Origin: Virgibacillus sp. 7505
GTDB taxonomy: Bacteria; Bacillota; Bacilli; Bacillales; Amphibacillaceae
Direction of reading: 5' to 3'
Assembly: GCF_002272135.1 (NCBI RefSeq)
Contig: NZ_NPBF01000028.1
Span: 1 to 64,000, forward strand
DNA: 64,000 nt
In this document: piece by piece, positions 1 to 9,500 of the stretch
How the letters are laid out: each line of letters opens with the position of its first letter
Numbering within the stretch: position 1 is the first letter of the stretch
Program-made: the position numbers and the translations under genes
Notes under the pieces: generated by a model
Database searches by the model: none
What the model saw: only the letters and a program-made list of their open reading frames with translations
What the model was told of the DNA's origin: nothing

Positions 1-77
1 GGGATCTTCGACTTCATCGTCAGTTTCCCTTTATTTTCTCGGTGTATTCTCAGTGCATCTTCTCTTAGATTACTCAT
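1..77 (-). CDS. Malic enzyme, N-terminal fragment (runs off left edge)
   Basis: Only the first 25 codons lie in the window, read leftwards from an ATG at 77-75. The peptide begins MSNLREDALRIHRENKGKL, which matches the conserved start of Bacillus malic enzymes of the YtsJ type (oxidative decarboxylation of malate to pyruvate with NAD(P)). An AAGGG ribosome site lies about 10 bases upstream. The identification rests on this short N-terminus alone, since the cofactor and metal sites are outside the window. It is divergent from the beta-glucoside operon. Confidence 0.6.
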   Translation of the reverse strand, partial: MSNLREDALRIHRENKGKLTMKSKI

Positions 78-251
78 CCTCTTACATCCCTTCGTTATAT
101 GTAAATATCTAATAGTAGATTTCTATACCAGCTTCGATTATACCTTTCAGCAGAGGAGGAAAGCGATTAATTGGCTTGTAATTCCCATTTTATAATTAAA
201 ATAACCGATAGTTAAACTAAAGAAAGTGAAGTGCAGCCTCTTTTAGTCAGA
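78..251. other. Non-coding spacer between malic enzyme and bgl leader
   Basis: With the bgl leader, this is the only stretch above 300 bases without a gene (78-411). On the minus strand a TATAAT-like -10 (ATTATA on plus at 137-142) could serve the malic enzyme gene, but I see no convincing -35. Nothing else was recognised before the bgl promoter at 252. Confidence 0.3.
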
Positions 252-298
252 TTGACAGGGAATATCTGTTATGATATTTTCTATATAAAGCGTTTACA
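252..298 (+). promoter_or_regulatory. bgl operon sigma-A promoter with downstream CcpA (cre) site
   Basis: TTGACA (252-257) and TATTTT (275-280) are separated by 17 bases. ATAAAGCGTTTACA at 285-298 matches the cre consensus TGWAANCGNTNWCA except at its first two bases. A cre just after the -10 would give glucose repression of the antiterminator and the genes behind it. Confidence 0.65.
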
Positions 299-307
299 AG
301 TGAACGA

Positions 308-383
308 GGATTGTTACCGCATTGCGGGCAAAACCTGAATTTACACAAGCAGCCAGCTGCTATGTGTGAATTTGGGTTTTTTT
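308..383 (+). promoter_or_regulatory. RAT antiterminator and overlapping terminator ahead of licT-like gene
   Basis: The stretch 308-336 (starting GGATTGTTACCGC, ending GGCAAAACCT) has the form of a ribonucleic antiterminator bound by LicT/SacT-type proteins. Its last bases are also the first bases of a terminator hairpin (arms around 337-346 AATTTACACA-like and 363-373), followed by a U run at 376-383. The two structures exclude each other. The antiterminator therefore probably controls its own synthesis: without beta-glucoside, transcription stops here. Confidence 0.8.
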
Positions 384-411
384 CATTCTGTTAAGGAAGA
401 GGGGGAAATCA

Positions 412-1260
412 ATGAAGATAGAAAAGATCCTGAACAATAGTGTTGTGGTTACAAGGAATGATAAAAATCAGGAACTGGTCGTGATGGGAAGAGGCTTGGC
501 GTTCAAGAAGAAGATTGGAGATCCGATAGATGTATCTCAGATTGAGAAGAAATTCATCTTGGAAAAATCAGGCGTGGCCGATAAACTAGAGACTCTTCTG
601 CGGGATGTTTCTCCCTTTTATCTTTCTATTGCCGCTAAAATAGTAGAATATGCTCGCGGTCATCTCCCGTACGACTTGGATGAATATCTTTATGTAGCAT
701 TGACTGATCATCTTAGTTTTGCGATCAGCAGAGAGAAACAGGGTATCACCCTGAAGAACCCGCTTGTTTGGGAAATACGAAAATATTATAAGCAAGAATA
801 TAAGATTGCGTGGAAAGCGCTGGATATCATCGAAGAGGATACAGGCTATCATTTAGGGGAAGATGAAGCTGCATCCATCGCGTTACATTTGGTCAATAGT
901 CAGCTGACAGGCGAGCACATGCTGACGGCTGTACAAGTAACCGAAATAGTCAGCAACCTGCTGAATATAGTTACTTACTATTTGAAAGGGAATGTAGATG
1001 AGAACTCGGTCAATTATGAGAGATTCCTGACACACTTGCGTTTTTTTGCAGTACGTTTTCTGCGGGATGAGAGATTACCTGAACTGGCTGAATCATTCCT
1101 TTATGATCAAGTGCGGCTGAAGTACAAGCATGCATTTCAATGTACAGAAAGAATGGATATTTACTTGAAGGAAAAGTTTGATTCTGGACTTACACAGGAT
1201 GAACAATTGTATCTGACTGTCCATATACATCGCCTTACAGAACAGTCGCAGAAAAAATAA
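412..1260 (+). CDS. licT: BglG-family transcriptional antiterminator (LicT-like)
   Basis: RNA-binding antiterminator of 282 residues. Residues 1-55 form the co-antiterminator RNA-binding domain (MKIEKILNNSVVV start), followed by two PTS regulation domains, PRD1 (about 65-170) and PRD2 (about 175-282). The four phosphorylatable histidines expected in this family are visible at H100 (LTDH), H159 (ALHL), H208 (LTHLR) and H271 (TVHIH), almost the LicT numbering. In the family, phosphorylation of PRD1 by the cognate EII blocks activity and HPr-dependent phosphorylation of PRD2 stimulates it. The gene has GAGGGGG upstream and lies between two RAT/terminator elements, so it should act on its own leader and on the next one in front of bglP. 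In B. subtilis licT is not the first gene of bglPH, so the exact orthology is inferred. Confidence 0.85.
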   Translation: MKIEKILNNSVVVTRNDKNQELVVMGRGLAFKKKIGDPIDVSQIEKKFILEKSGVADKLETLLRDVSPFYLSIAAKIVEYARGHLPYDLDEYLYVALTDHLSFAISREKQGITLKNPLVWEIRKYYKQEYKIAWKALDIIEEDTGYHLGEDEAASIALHLVNSQLTGEHMLTAVQVTEIVSNLLNIVTYYLKGNVDENSVNYERFLTHLRFFAVRFLRDERLPELAESFLYDQVRLKYKHAFQCTERMDIYLKEKFDSGLTQDEQLYLTVHIHRLTEQSQKK

Positions 1261-1278
1261 AAGTAAATAAATTGTAAA

Positions 1279-1315
1279 TGTAAGCGTTGACATTTTGGGG
1301 CGAAGGTGTTAAATT
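1279..1315 (+). promoter_or_regulatory. bglP promoter overlapped by perfect cre site
   Basis: TGTAAGCGTTGACA at 1279-1292 matches the cre consensus TGWAANCGNTNWCA at every position. Its last six bases are also the -35 (TTGACA, 1287-1292), followed after 17 bases by TAAATT (1310-1315). CcpA bound here would compete directly with RNA polymerase. This gives bglPH its own promoter in addition to read-through from the antiterminator gene. Confidence 0.8.
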
Positions 1316-1342
1316 TTACTTATCAGCTGAATATCCTTCGAA

Positions 1343-1418
1343 GGAATGTTACCTTAATAGGGCATAACCTGATTAGCTTGGCTGCACGATTTCGTGCGCC
1401 GACCTGATCAGGTTTTTT
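1343..1418 (+). promoter_or_regulatory. Second RAT/terminator switch, ahead of bglP
   Basis: RAT-like element at 1343-1370 (GGAATGTTACC ... GGCATAACCT). It overlaps a terminator whose arms are AACCTGAT (1366-1373) and ATCAGGTT (1407-1414), followed by a U run. A smaller hairpin GCACGA-TTTC-GTGC sits inside the loop. The layout repeats that before the antiterminator gene, so both steps should open together when the BglG-type protein is active. Confidence 0.8.
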
Positions 1419-1452
1419 ATTTGCCAAATTCCAAATAAAAGGTGGGATTAAG

Positions 1453-3369
1453 ATGAAGTATGAGCAACTGGCCAAAGATATCATCGAGCAAGTCGGAGGC
1501 CGCGAAAATGTTAACAGCGTTGTCCATTGTATCACTCGTTTACGCTTTAAGTTGAAGGATGAAAATAAAGCCAACACCGAAGCACTGAAGAACATGGACG
1601 ATGTCGTTACCGTTCTGAAGAGCGGTGGACAATATCAAGTTGTCATCGGCAATCATGTGCCGGATGTATATAAAGCAGTAGCGCATGTTGGCGGGTTCAC
1701 TGGTAACGAGCAAGCGTCTCAAGAGGAAGACAAGGATACAAATCCATTCAATAAGTTTATCGATATTATCTCTAGTATCTTTACGCCGGTATTAGGTGTA
1801 TTAGCTGCAACTGGTATGATCAAAGGTTTCAATGCAATGTTTCTTGCCTTTGGTTGGTTAAAAGCAGAATCTGGTACCTATCAGATCCTTAATGCTGTTG
1901 GCGATTCTTTGTTCTATTTCTTCCCTATTTTCTTAGGCTACACTGCAATGAAAAAGTTCGGCGGAAGTCATTTTATCGGGATGGCTATCGGGGCTGCACT
2001 CGTTTATCCGACACTCTCCGGTCTTACAACAGGCGATCCACTGTATACGTTATTTAGTGGTACGCTGTTTGAATCACCAGTGCATATTACATTCTTGGGG
2101 ATGCCAGTAATCTTGATGACTTATTCATCATCTGTTATTCCTATCATTCTGGCGACGTTCTTTGCAGCAAAAGTTGAAAGAGGCTTCGCAAAGATTGTAC
2201 CTGATGTTATCAAGACCTTTGTTGTACCGTTCTTGACATTGTTAGTGGTTGTACCGTTGACATTCATTATTATCGGTCCGATTGCGACTTGGGCAGGTCA
2301 GCTTATCGGGCAAGCGACACTTAGCATCTACGACTTAAGCCCAATCATCGCTGGTTTGTTCTTAGGAGCCTTCTGGCAGATATTCGTTATTTTCGGTTTG
2401 CATTGGGGACTTGTACCAATCTCGATCAATAACTTGTCCGTCTACGGCGGAGACCCTGTGTTAGCGCTCGTCTTTGCTGCTTCCTTTGCGCAAATCGGTG
2501 CAGTATTGGCTGTTTGGATCCGTATCAAGCAGAGAAAGCTTAAAACATTGAGCATACCAGCTTTTATCTCTGGAATCTTTGGTGTGACAGAGCCGGCGAT
2601 TTACGGTATTACGTTGCCGCTGAAACGACCATTTATCATTAGTTGTATCGGTGGTGCTTTAGGTGGAGCTGTTCTAGGTATTTTCAAAACAACTGGCTAC
2701 ATGACGGGAGGATTGGGTATATTCCAGATCCCTACATTCATTGGACCAAATGGTTTTGATATGGGATTCTGGGGTTCATTCGTTTCAATTGGTGTAGCGT
2801 TTGGAGCTGCATTTGTACTGACAATGCTATTCGGATTCACCAAGGAAAACAACAAACCAGACACAGTACAAGAGCCAACAACACCGATTCAAAAAGAAGA
2901 AAAGCTCGCTATTGGTAATGATGTGATTGCCAGTCCATTCCAAGGTTCTATCGTTTCTTTATCTGAAATCAAGGATGAGGCGTTTGCGACAGGTGCACTC
3001 GGCAAGGGTGTGGCAATCATTCCATCAGAAGGGAAGCTATATGCTCCTGCTTCTGGAGTTGTGTCGGTATTGTTCCCAACGAAACATGCAATTGGCATCA
3101 CAACGGATAACGGGGCCGAAATCCTGATTCATATCGGAATGGATACGGTTCAGTTGGACGGCAAATTCTTTGAAGCTCAAGTGAAGCAAGGAGATCACGT
3201 GGAAAAAGGCCAGCTGCTAATAGAATTTGACTTGGAAAGTATCCAGAGTGCCGGTTTCGATATTACGACACCAGTTGTGGTTACGGATGTAAGGGGTTAC
3301 AAATTGGTTGCGGCAACAGAGGAGAAGCAAGTGAAATGGGGAGAGCCGCTCCTTACCTTGAATATTTAA
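1453..3369 (+). CDS. bglP: PTS beta-glucoside transporter subunit EIIBCA
   Basis: Single-chain PTS permease of 638 residues. It imports beta-glucosides (salicin/arbutin/cellobiose type) across the membrane while phosphorylating them. Order: EIIB at 1-85 with the phosphocysteine C26 (VVHCITRLRF); EIIC at about 100-465 with around ten hydrophobic segments and the GITEPAIYG-like motif (here FGVTEPAIYG); EIIA at about 490-638 with the phosphohistidine near H560 (EILIHIGMD). The B-C-A order and length are those of BglP. RBS AAAGGTGG precedes the ATG. It follows the second RAT switch and is 42 bases from the 6-phospho-glucosidase. It is also the likely negative regulator of the upstream antiterminator, by phosphorylating PRD1. 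Confidence 0.92.
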   Translation: MKYEQLAKDIIEQVGGRENVNSVVHCITRLRFKLKDENKANTEALKNMDDVVTVLKSGGQYQVVIGNHVPDVYKAVAHVGGFTGNEQASQEEDKDTNPFNKFIDIISSIFTPVLGVLAATGMIKGFNAMFLAFGWLKAESGTYQILNAVGDSLFYFFPIFLGYTAMKKFGGSHFIGMAIGAALVYPTLSGLTTGDPLYTLFSGTLFESPVHITFLGMPVILMTYSSSVIPIILATFFAAKVERGFAKIVPDVIKTFVVPFLTLLVVVPLTFIIIGPIATWAGQLIGQATLSIYDLSPIIAGLFLGAFWQIFVIFGLHWGLVPISINNLSVYGGDPVLALVFAASFAQIGAVLAVWIRIKQRKLKTLSIPAFISGIFGVTEPAIYGITLPLKRPFIISCIGGALGGAVLGIFKTTGYMTGGLGIFQIPTFIGPNGFDMGFWGSFVSIGVAFGAAFVLTMLFGFTKENNKPDTVQEPTTPIQKEEKLAIGNDVIASPFQGSIVSLSEIKDEAFATGALGKGVAIIPSEGKLYAPASGVVSVLFPTKHAIGITTDNGAEILIHIGMDTVQLDGKFFEAQVKQGDHVEKGQLLIEFDLESIQSAGFDITTPVVVTDVRGYKLVAATEEKQVKWGEPLLTLNI

Positions 3370-3390
3370 ATGCTTGATCAGTAGATATAA

Positions 3391-4842
<1,452 letters not shown>

Positions 4843-4844
4843 TA

Positions 4845-4884
4845 GAAAGGCACCTCTCCGGCTGATCCGGGGAGGTGCTTTTCT
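4845..4884. terminator. Bidirectional terminator between bglH and SDR gene
   Basis: AGGCACCTCTCCGG pairs with CCGGGGAGGTGCTT with A-rich and T-rich flanks. It ends bglH on plus and the convergent SDR gene on minus. Confidence 0.8.
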
Positions 4885-4898
4885 ATTGTAGGAAAAAC

Positions 4899-5642
4899 TC
4901 AGCCTTTCTGTTTCGTCGGACGAATCAGCAGTTCATTGACTGCGACATCATCCGGCTCGCTCAAAGCATAACGGACTGCTCGTGCAATGCTGTCAGGTGT
5001 AACAGCTGCTCCTAATGTCTCGCCCATGCTTTCGCGGATTTCATCATCTGTGATACTATCCGGGAGTTCGGTTTTAATGGCTCCTGGAGAAATGATTGTT
5101 GTGCGGATATTGTTTTCTGCTTCTTCCTGGCGCAAGCCTTCCGTGATGGCACGTACAGCGAATTTCGTTCCGGAATAAACAGCAGTTCCCGGACCGGATT
5201 TATGCCCCGCAACAGAGGATGTATTGATGATATGGCCTTGCTTGCGCTCACGCATATGCGGCAGCACAGCAGCAATGCCATACAATACACCTTTGATGTT
5301 AACGTCTACCATCGTATCCCATTCAGAGATTTGCTTTTTATGCAGGTAGGATAGCGGCATTAGACCGGCATTGTTGAAGATGGCATCAATCTTGCCGTAC
5401 GTTTCCAAAGCCAGCTGTGCCAGCTGTTCAACCTCTTCCTGTTTTGTTACGTCTGTGACTTGATAGATAGCTTCTCCGCCATCCTGCTTGATGGAATCTG
5501 CCAGCTCTTGCAAACGCTCTTCGCGTCGGGCAGCAAGGACAACCTTAGCACCATGCTGCGCCAATTCTTTAGCTGTTGCCTCTCCAATACCGCTTGATGC
5601 ACCTGTGATAATGACAACTTTATCTTGAATATTTTCGCTCAT
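4899..5642 (-). CDS. Short-chain dehydrogenase/reductase (YdfG-like)
   Basis: Classical SDR of 247 residues, cytosolic, NADP-preferring by the look of the ARREERL stretch after beta-2. Cofactor loop GASSGIG at 14-20, NNAG at 90-93, catalytic Ser at 142/143 (NTSSVAG), Tyr156 and Lys160 (YSGTK). Close in type to the NADP-dependent 3-hydroxy-acid/serine dehydrogenase group (YdfG), but the substrate cannot be told. RBS GAAAGGAGC. Monocistronic, transcribed towards bglH. A candidate sigma-B promoter lies at 5684-5707, which would fit the many general-stress SDRs of bacilli. Confidence 0.85.
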   Translation of the reverse strand: MSENIQDKVVIITGASSGIGEATAKELAQHGAKVVLAARREERLQELADSIKQDGGEAIYQVTDVTKQEEVEQLAQLALETYGKIDAIFNNAGLMPLSYLHKKQISEWDTMVDVNIKGVLYGIAAVLPHMRERKQGHIINTSSVAGHKSGPGTAVYSGTKFAVRAITEGLRQEEAENNIRTTIISPGAIKTELPDSITDDEIRESMGETLGAAVTPDSIARAVRYALSEPDDVAVNELLIRPTKQKG

Positions 5643-5683
5643 GATTCGATTGCTCCTTTCGGATGTCTGGTTCTCCTAACTAA

Positions 5684-5707
5684 TAACCCGTTTGGGGAAT
5701 CTGAAAC
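5684..5707 (-). promoter_or_regulatory. Candidate sigma-B promoter for the SDR gene
   Basis: On the minus strand GTTTCA (plus TGAAAC, 5702-5707) and GGGTTA (plus TAACCC, 5684-5689) are 12 bases apart. Consensus is GTTTAA-N12-15-GGGWAW, so the -10 has a mismatch at its fifth base. Position is right, 42 bases upstream of the start codon. Confidence 0.35.
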
Positions 5708-5709
5708 AT

Positions 5710-5736
5710 AAAAAAAGAGCCTCCTATAGGAGACTC
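5710..5736 (-). terminator. Terminator of the PepSY gene
   Basis: Minus-strand hairpin GAGTCTCC-TATA-GGAGGCTC followed by seven Ts (plus A run 5710-5716). It lies directly upstream of the SDR promoter, insulating the two genes. Confidence 0.8.
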
Positions 5737-5745
5737 GTGTCATTC

Positions 5746-6303
5746 TTAGTCATCATCACCATCATCATCTTGATCGTCATCGATGGATTCTTTTTCTGTA
5801 TACGTCACTTCGCCGGATTCTGCATTAACAGTCACTTCGATTTCATCCTTATCAGTACGAAGCTCCACATCATATTCCAGTCTGCCGTCATCTTCATCAA
5901 GGGAGATATCTGTAAGTACAGCATCTTTTTCCTGTGCGAGAGCTGTTTCAGCTGCCGTTTTGATGTCTACTTTTGGCTGTGGTGTTTGGTTATCATCGTC
6001 ATCGTCATTATCTTTTCGTGATTCAACAGTTCCGTCATCGGCATTCACGCGTACATCGTATTCAGCTTTATCGTCATTTACATCTACTTCGTAATAAGCC
6101 TGACCGCTGCGTGTAGTATCAAGTTCGACACTAGTCACTGTTCCTGCTTGCTCTTTGCTTGCATTGTCAATGGCTTGATTCAAATTCACTTTTGTATCAG
6201 CAGGTACTTTATCGTCGTCCGCACTTACATGCTGGAAACCTAGGCCTAATCCAGCTGCCAATGTAATCGCCAAACCGCTTGCTATTAAATTCTTTCTTTT
6301 CAT
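5746..6303 (-). CDS. Exported PepSY-domain protein
   Basis: About 185 residues. The second ATG of the frame (6303) is chosen because AAGGAG lies 9 bases before it, while the first ATG (6312) touches the ribosome site. A signal peptide (MKRKNLIASGLAITLAAGLG, cleavage near VSA-DD) is followed by two PepSY-type repeats, each with the pattern ...A..A...G.V..VELD......YEV.V..DD..YDVRVNA-DG.V. The protein is extremely acidic and ends in a run of Asp. PepSY domains are thought to inhibit or modulate extracellular peptidases; that role is inferred. Monocistronic with its own terminator. Confidence 0.8.
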   Translation of the reverse strand: MKRKNLIASGLAITLAAGLGLGFQHVSADDDKVPADTKVNLNQAIDNASKEQAGTVTSVELDTTRSGQAYYEVDVNDDKAEYDVRVNADDGTVESRKDNDDDDDNQTPQPKVDIKTAAETALAQEKDAVLTDISLDEDDGRLEYDVELRTDKDEIEVTVNAESGEVTYTEKESIDDDQDDDGDDD

Positions 6304-6443
6304 ATTATCCATCTCCTTGTTCGTTGTTATGGTACTACTATATCCAACGCATCTTAGAACAACATGAAGTGAAAATTAGAAAACGCTGAGAAAAGAAGGA
6401 GACATTTCACAGATGACTTGTTTAATCTCATTCAAAGGGGGAA

Positions 6444-6463
6444 TTGTCTCTAAGTCGAGACAA
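6444..6463. promoter_or_regulatory. Inverted repeat, candidate operator of the aldehyde dehydrogenase operon
   Basis: TTGTCTC-N6-GAGACAA is a perfect 7-base inverted repeat 20 bases before the TTG start and just before the RBS. Such spacing suits a dimeric repressor (TetR/MarR type). No regulator gene lies alongside, so the protein that binds is unknown. Confidence 0.45.
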
Positions 6464-6482
6464 ATCGTAAGGAGGCGTTATC

Positions 6483-7940
6483 TTGCAAAAGCAGTTCGAT
6501 TTACTTTATATAAATGGAGAATGGCGAAAAGGGAATAGCGAAGAAACGTTTGAAAATATCAATCCATATACAGGAGAGACATTGCTTACAATCCAAGGAG
6601 CGAACGAAGAGGATGTGGGTGAAGCTTATCAAGCAGCAGCACGAGCACAGAAGGAATGGGCTGAGCAGCCACCGCAAGTGAAGCGGGAACTGATTGAGAA
6701 AGCTATCCAGGTTATTGAACGCGAAAAAGAGCTATTCATCGAATGGCTGATCAAGGAAGCAGGAAGTACGTACCGAAAAGCTGTCGGGGAAATAACAACC
6801 GCGGTTAATTTCATGAAAGAAGCTGCTTCTTATCCGAACCGGATGAAGGGGGAAGTATTTCTTTCCCATGTTCCAGGCAAGGTAAATAAAGTCTATCAGG
6901 AACCGTTAGGAGTAATCGGTGTTATTAGTCCGTGGAACTTCCCGCTTCATTTGACAATGCGTTCTGTGGCAGCTGCACTGGCTACAGGTAACGGGGTCGT
7001 TATCAAACCTTCCAAGGATACAACCGTGACAGCAGGCTCACTTGTAGCAGCTCTGTTCGAAGAGGCTGGAGCACCGAAAGGACTGATCAACCTTGTCAGC
7101 GGTAAGAGCTCCGAGATTGGCGATGCTTTTGTGAAGCATCCGATTCCGCGTATGATTTCCTTTACAGGATCTACCGGAGTCGGCAAACACATCGCATCTC
7201 TTGCTGCTGGCGAACTGAAAAGTACGGCATTGGAGCTTGGCGGCAACAACGTGCTTATCGTGATGGAAGATGCCAATATCGATGCGGCAGTAGAATCTGC
7301 TGTTTACGGTAAATTCTATCATCAAGGGCAGGTTTGTATTGCGCTTAACCGCATACTCGTTCAGGCATCTGTAGCAGAGGAATTCACGAGCAAGTTCGTT
7401 GAAAAAGTCAAAGAATTACGTTACGGTGACCCTACAGATAAAAACACACAAGTAGGTCCTATTATAAATGAGCAGCAAGTGGACAGCATAAAAGAGCAGC
7501 TGCAGCGTGCGATCGACGCTGGTGCAAATGTTCTTACAGGCGGCAGCTTCCATGGCAATGTGTTAGAGCCTACAGTCGTCAATCAAGTAGACAACCAGTC
7601 ACCGCTCGCAGCCGAAGAGATATTCGGACCAATCGCACCAATCATTACGTTCGAAACGGAAGACGAAGCAGTGGAGATGGCTAATGAACATCCATATGGT
7701 CTTTCCGGTGCAGTGCATTCTACAGTCGGACACGGGGAATTGATTGCAAAACGAATTGAAACAGGCATGATTCATGTCAACGATCAGAGCATCAATGACG
7801 AACCACAAGCACCATTTGGCGGTGTGAAGCAATCCGGTCTTGGCCGATTCAACGGCAAGTGGGCGTTGGAGGAATTCACGGAAACGAAATGGATCGGTGT
7901 CCAAAATGAACGGACGGATTACGATAGCTTTTTGAAATAA
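6483..7940 (+). CDS. NAD(P)-dependent aldehyde dehydrogenase
   Basis: Oxidises an aldehyde to the acid, 485 residues, cytosolic. Conserved positions: N152 (SPWNFPLHL), cofactor loop FTGSTGVGKHI at 227-237, general base E251 (LELGGNN), catalytic cysteine C285 (GQVCIALNR), and EEIFGPIAP near 380. The usual GGK of the ELGGKN motif reads GGN. The sequence style is that of the YfmT (vanillin/benzaldehyde dehydrogenase) group of bacilli, but the substrate is inferred. Start is TTG, supported by AAGGAGG 8 bases upstream. It is 19 bases ahead of a YhfK-like gene, so probably cotranscribed. Confidence 0.88.
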   Translation: MQKQFDLLYINGEWRKGNSEETFENINPYTGETLLTIQGANEEDVGEAYQAAARAQKEWAEQPPQVKRELIEKAIQVIEREKELFIEWLIKEAGSTYRKAVGEITTAVNFMKEAASYPNRMKGEVFLSHVPGKVNKVYQEPLGVIGVISPWNFPLHLTMRSVAAALATGNGVVIKPSKDTTVTAGSLVAALFEEAGAPKGLINLVSGKSSEIGDAFVKHPIPRMISFTGSTGVGKHIASLAAGELKSTALELGGNNVLIVMEDANIDAAVESAVYGKFYHQGQVCIALNRILVQASVAEEFTSKFVEKVKELRYGDPTDKNTQVGPIINEQQVDSIKEQLQRAIDAGANVLTGGSFHGNVLEPTVVNQVDNQSPLAAEEIFGPIAPIITFETEDEAVEMANEHPYGLSGAVHSTVGHGELIAKRIETGMIHVNDQSINDEPQAPFGGVKQSGLGRFNGKWALEEFTETKWIGVQNERTDYDSFLK

Positions 7941-7959
7941 ACAGAAATGAGGGATCAGC

Positions 7960-8604
7960 ATGAGCAAAGTATTCATTATTGGAGCAAACGGCAAAGTAGG
8001 AAAAAACCTAGTCAACGTCCTGAACGAGAAGAAGGAGCATGACGTATCCGTTGGATTGCGGAAGGAAGAGCAATTCGGATACTTTGAAGAGAAAGGTGTA
8101 AAACCGGTCTACTTGAACTTGGAGGATAATGTAGACGCGATCACAGACGCTATCCAAGGATCGGATATTGTCGTATTCACAGCAGGTTCCGGCGGAAGCA
8201 CTGGAGCTGATAAGACGTTAGCGATCGATTTAGACGGAGCTGCTAAATCAGTGAAAGCTGCTGAAAAAGCAGGGGCGAAGCAGTTCATCATGGTGAGTGC
8301 CATTCACGCTGATTCTCCGGAAGAGTGGAGCGAAAGCATGAAGCCGTATTACATCGCGAAGCATTATGCGGATCAAATCGTTCAAGGCAGCGAGCTGAAC
8401 TATACAATTCTGCGTCCGGGTGGATTATCTGATGATGCAGGAACTGGCAAAGTTACAACAGACCCATCCGAATTCAAAACAACGCAGATTCCGCGAGAAG
8501 ATGTGGCGCGTGCAATTGTCGCAGCAATCGGTAATGAGAAAGCAAAAGGAAAGATTGTATCCCTGCTTGCTGGAGAAACGCCAGTTGAAGAAGTTTATAA
8601 TTAA
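7960..8604 (+). CDS. NAD(P)-binding SDR/NmrA-like protein (YhfK-like)
   Basis: Atypical SDR of 214 residues starting with the dinucleotide-binding GANGKVG at 8-14. It resembles B. subtilis YhfK and related NAD(P)H-binding proteins (FTAGSGGSTGADKT, then YYIAKHYAD and LRPGGLSD typical of this family). Cytosolic, substrate unknown. Second gene of the aldehyde dehydrogenase operon, followed by a terminator, which hints at joint action on carbonyl stress or aromatic aldehydes. Confidence 0.8.
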   Translation: MSKVFIIGANGKVGKNLVNVLNEKKEHDVSVGLRKEEQFGYFEEKGVKPVYLNLEDNVDAITDAIQGSDIVVFTAGSGGSTGADKTLAIDLDGAAKSVKAAEKAGAKQFIMVSAIHADSPEEWSESMKPYYIAKHYADQIVQGSELNYTILRPGGLSDDAGTGKVTTDPSEFKTTQIPREDVARAIVAAIGNEKAKGKIVSLLAGETPVEEVYN

Positions 8605-8615
8605 AACCTAAAGGA

Positions 8616-8643
8616 AGACCGCTAAATTAGCGGTCTTTTTTTA
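8616..8643 (+). terminator. Terminator after the YhfK-like gene
   Basis: AGACCGCTAA-A-TTAGCGGTCT followed by seven Ts. Confidence 0.88.
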
Positions 8644-8740
8644 TTGAGCAATATGAAGAAAGGCGAATCTTTTTCTGTTTCCTAAAAGTACACTTACTTA
8701 GGTATAGATTTAGAGAGCATTATTCTAAGGAGGTTTACAG

Positions 8741-9286
8741 GTGAAAAGACATATAGAAAACAGATTGAAATATCTTTACTCTGGCGAATTAATAGCCGTA
8801 ATTTGTTTTGTGATTCTCAGCTTGCTTATAAATCATAACTATCCAGATTTGAAGCTCTATTCCCTTTTTTCATTTTGGACAGCATTTCTTCTTTTGGAGT
8901 TCCTATTATTGCAAGGCTCCATGTATTGGTATATAAAATTTAAAAGGTTCAGGAATGAGAAGACATTTATCACTCCCACATATGCAGTACACAAACTAAT
9001 AAAACTCAGGAAAGTAAATGTGCTGCTGATAGCCATTCCGCTTCTTGCATTTATCTATGATTTCCTCCGCTTGCATTCCCCGTTTCCTATAGGCGGACTT
9101 TTTATAGCGTTATTTATATATGTCTTCGCTATATTGGAGTACATAAACTACTTCTATATACAGTTATCGTATGACAATATTTCTGACCTTAGATACTTAA
9201 AGCAGCGCAAAGTGCTGAAGCAAGCCAGCATACAGAGGGACATCAATCGATTATTACATAACAAAGAAAAAGAACCTCTAAAATGA
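8741..9286 (+). CDS. Unrecognised membrane protein, 181 residues
   Basis: GTG start with AAGGAGG 9 bases upstream. Four hydrophobic segments (about 18-35, 42-62, 90-108, 115-135) are followed by a basic, helical C-terminal tail of about 45 residues (KQRKVLKQASIQRDINRLL). I do not recognise the family. Base composition is more AT-rich than the neighbours. It ends 10 bases from the convergent XRE regulator gene with no terminator between. It could belong functionally with the XRE/membrane pair that follows, but that is only positional. Confidence 0.6.
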   Translation: MKRHIENRLKYLYSGELIAVICFVILSLLINHNYPDLKLYSLFSFWTAFLLLEFLLLQGSMYWYIKFKRFRNEKTFITPTYAVHKLIKLRKVNVLLIAIPLLAFIYDFLRLHSPFPIGGLFIALFIYVFAILEYINYFYIQLSYDNISDLRYLKQRKVLKQASIQRDINRLLHNKEKEPLK

Positions 9287-9296
9287 GGTCGATGTA

Positions 9297-9500
9297 TTAC
9301 TTTTTGATGGGATCACTGATGAAGAGTTTATCAACTGTGGTATCCAATACAAAGGCTATATCAAACGCTAATTGTAACGTAGGATCGTATTTATCATTTT
9401 CAATGGCATTTATTGTTTGTCTGGAAACTCTACAGAGTTTAGCCAGTTCTTCTTGGGATAACTTCGCTGATTTTCGTAATTCCTTAATGTTGTTTTTCAT
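9297..9500 (-). CDS. Small XRE-family HTH regulator
   Basis: 67-residue Cro/C1-type DNA-binding protein consisting of little more than the helix-turn-helix: LSQEELAKLCRVSRQTINAIE at about 14-34 and the YDPTLQLAFDIAFVLDTTVDKLF tail typical of the YvaO/YgzD-like single-domain regulators. It starts immediately after the stop codon of the membrane protein gene upstream (0 bases between), so the two are cotranscribed. In such pairs the small regulator usually represses its own operon. Confidence 0.85.
   Translation of the reverse strand: MKNNIKELRKSAKLSQEELAKLCRVSRQTINAIENDKYDPTLQLAFDIAFVLDTTVDKLFISDPIKK

Noticed and set aside
5783-6094. Repetitive GATGATGAC-like stretch in the PepSY gene, looking like a tandem repeat
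   Set aside because: It is explained by Asp/Glu-rich coding sequence; no regular repeat unit.
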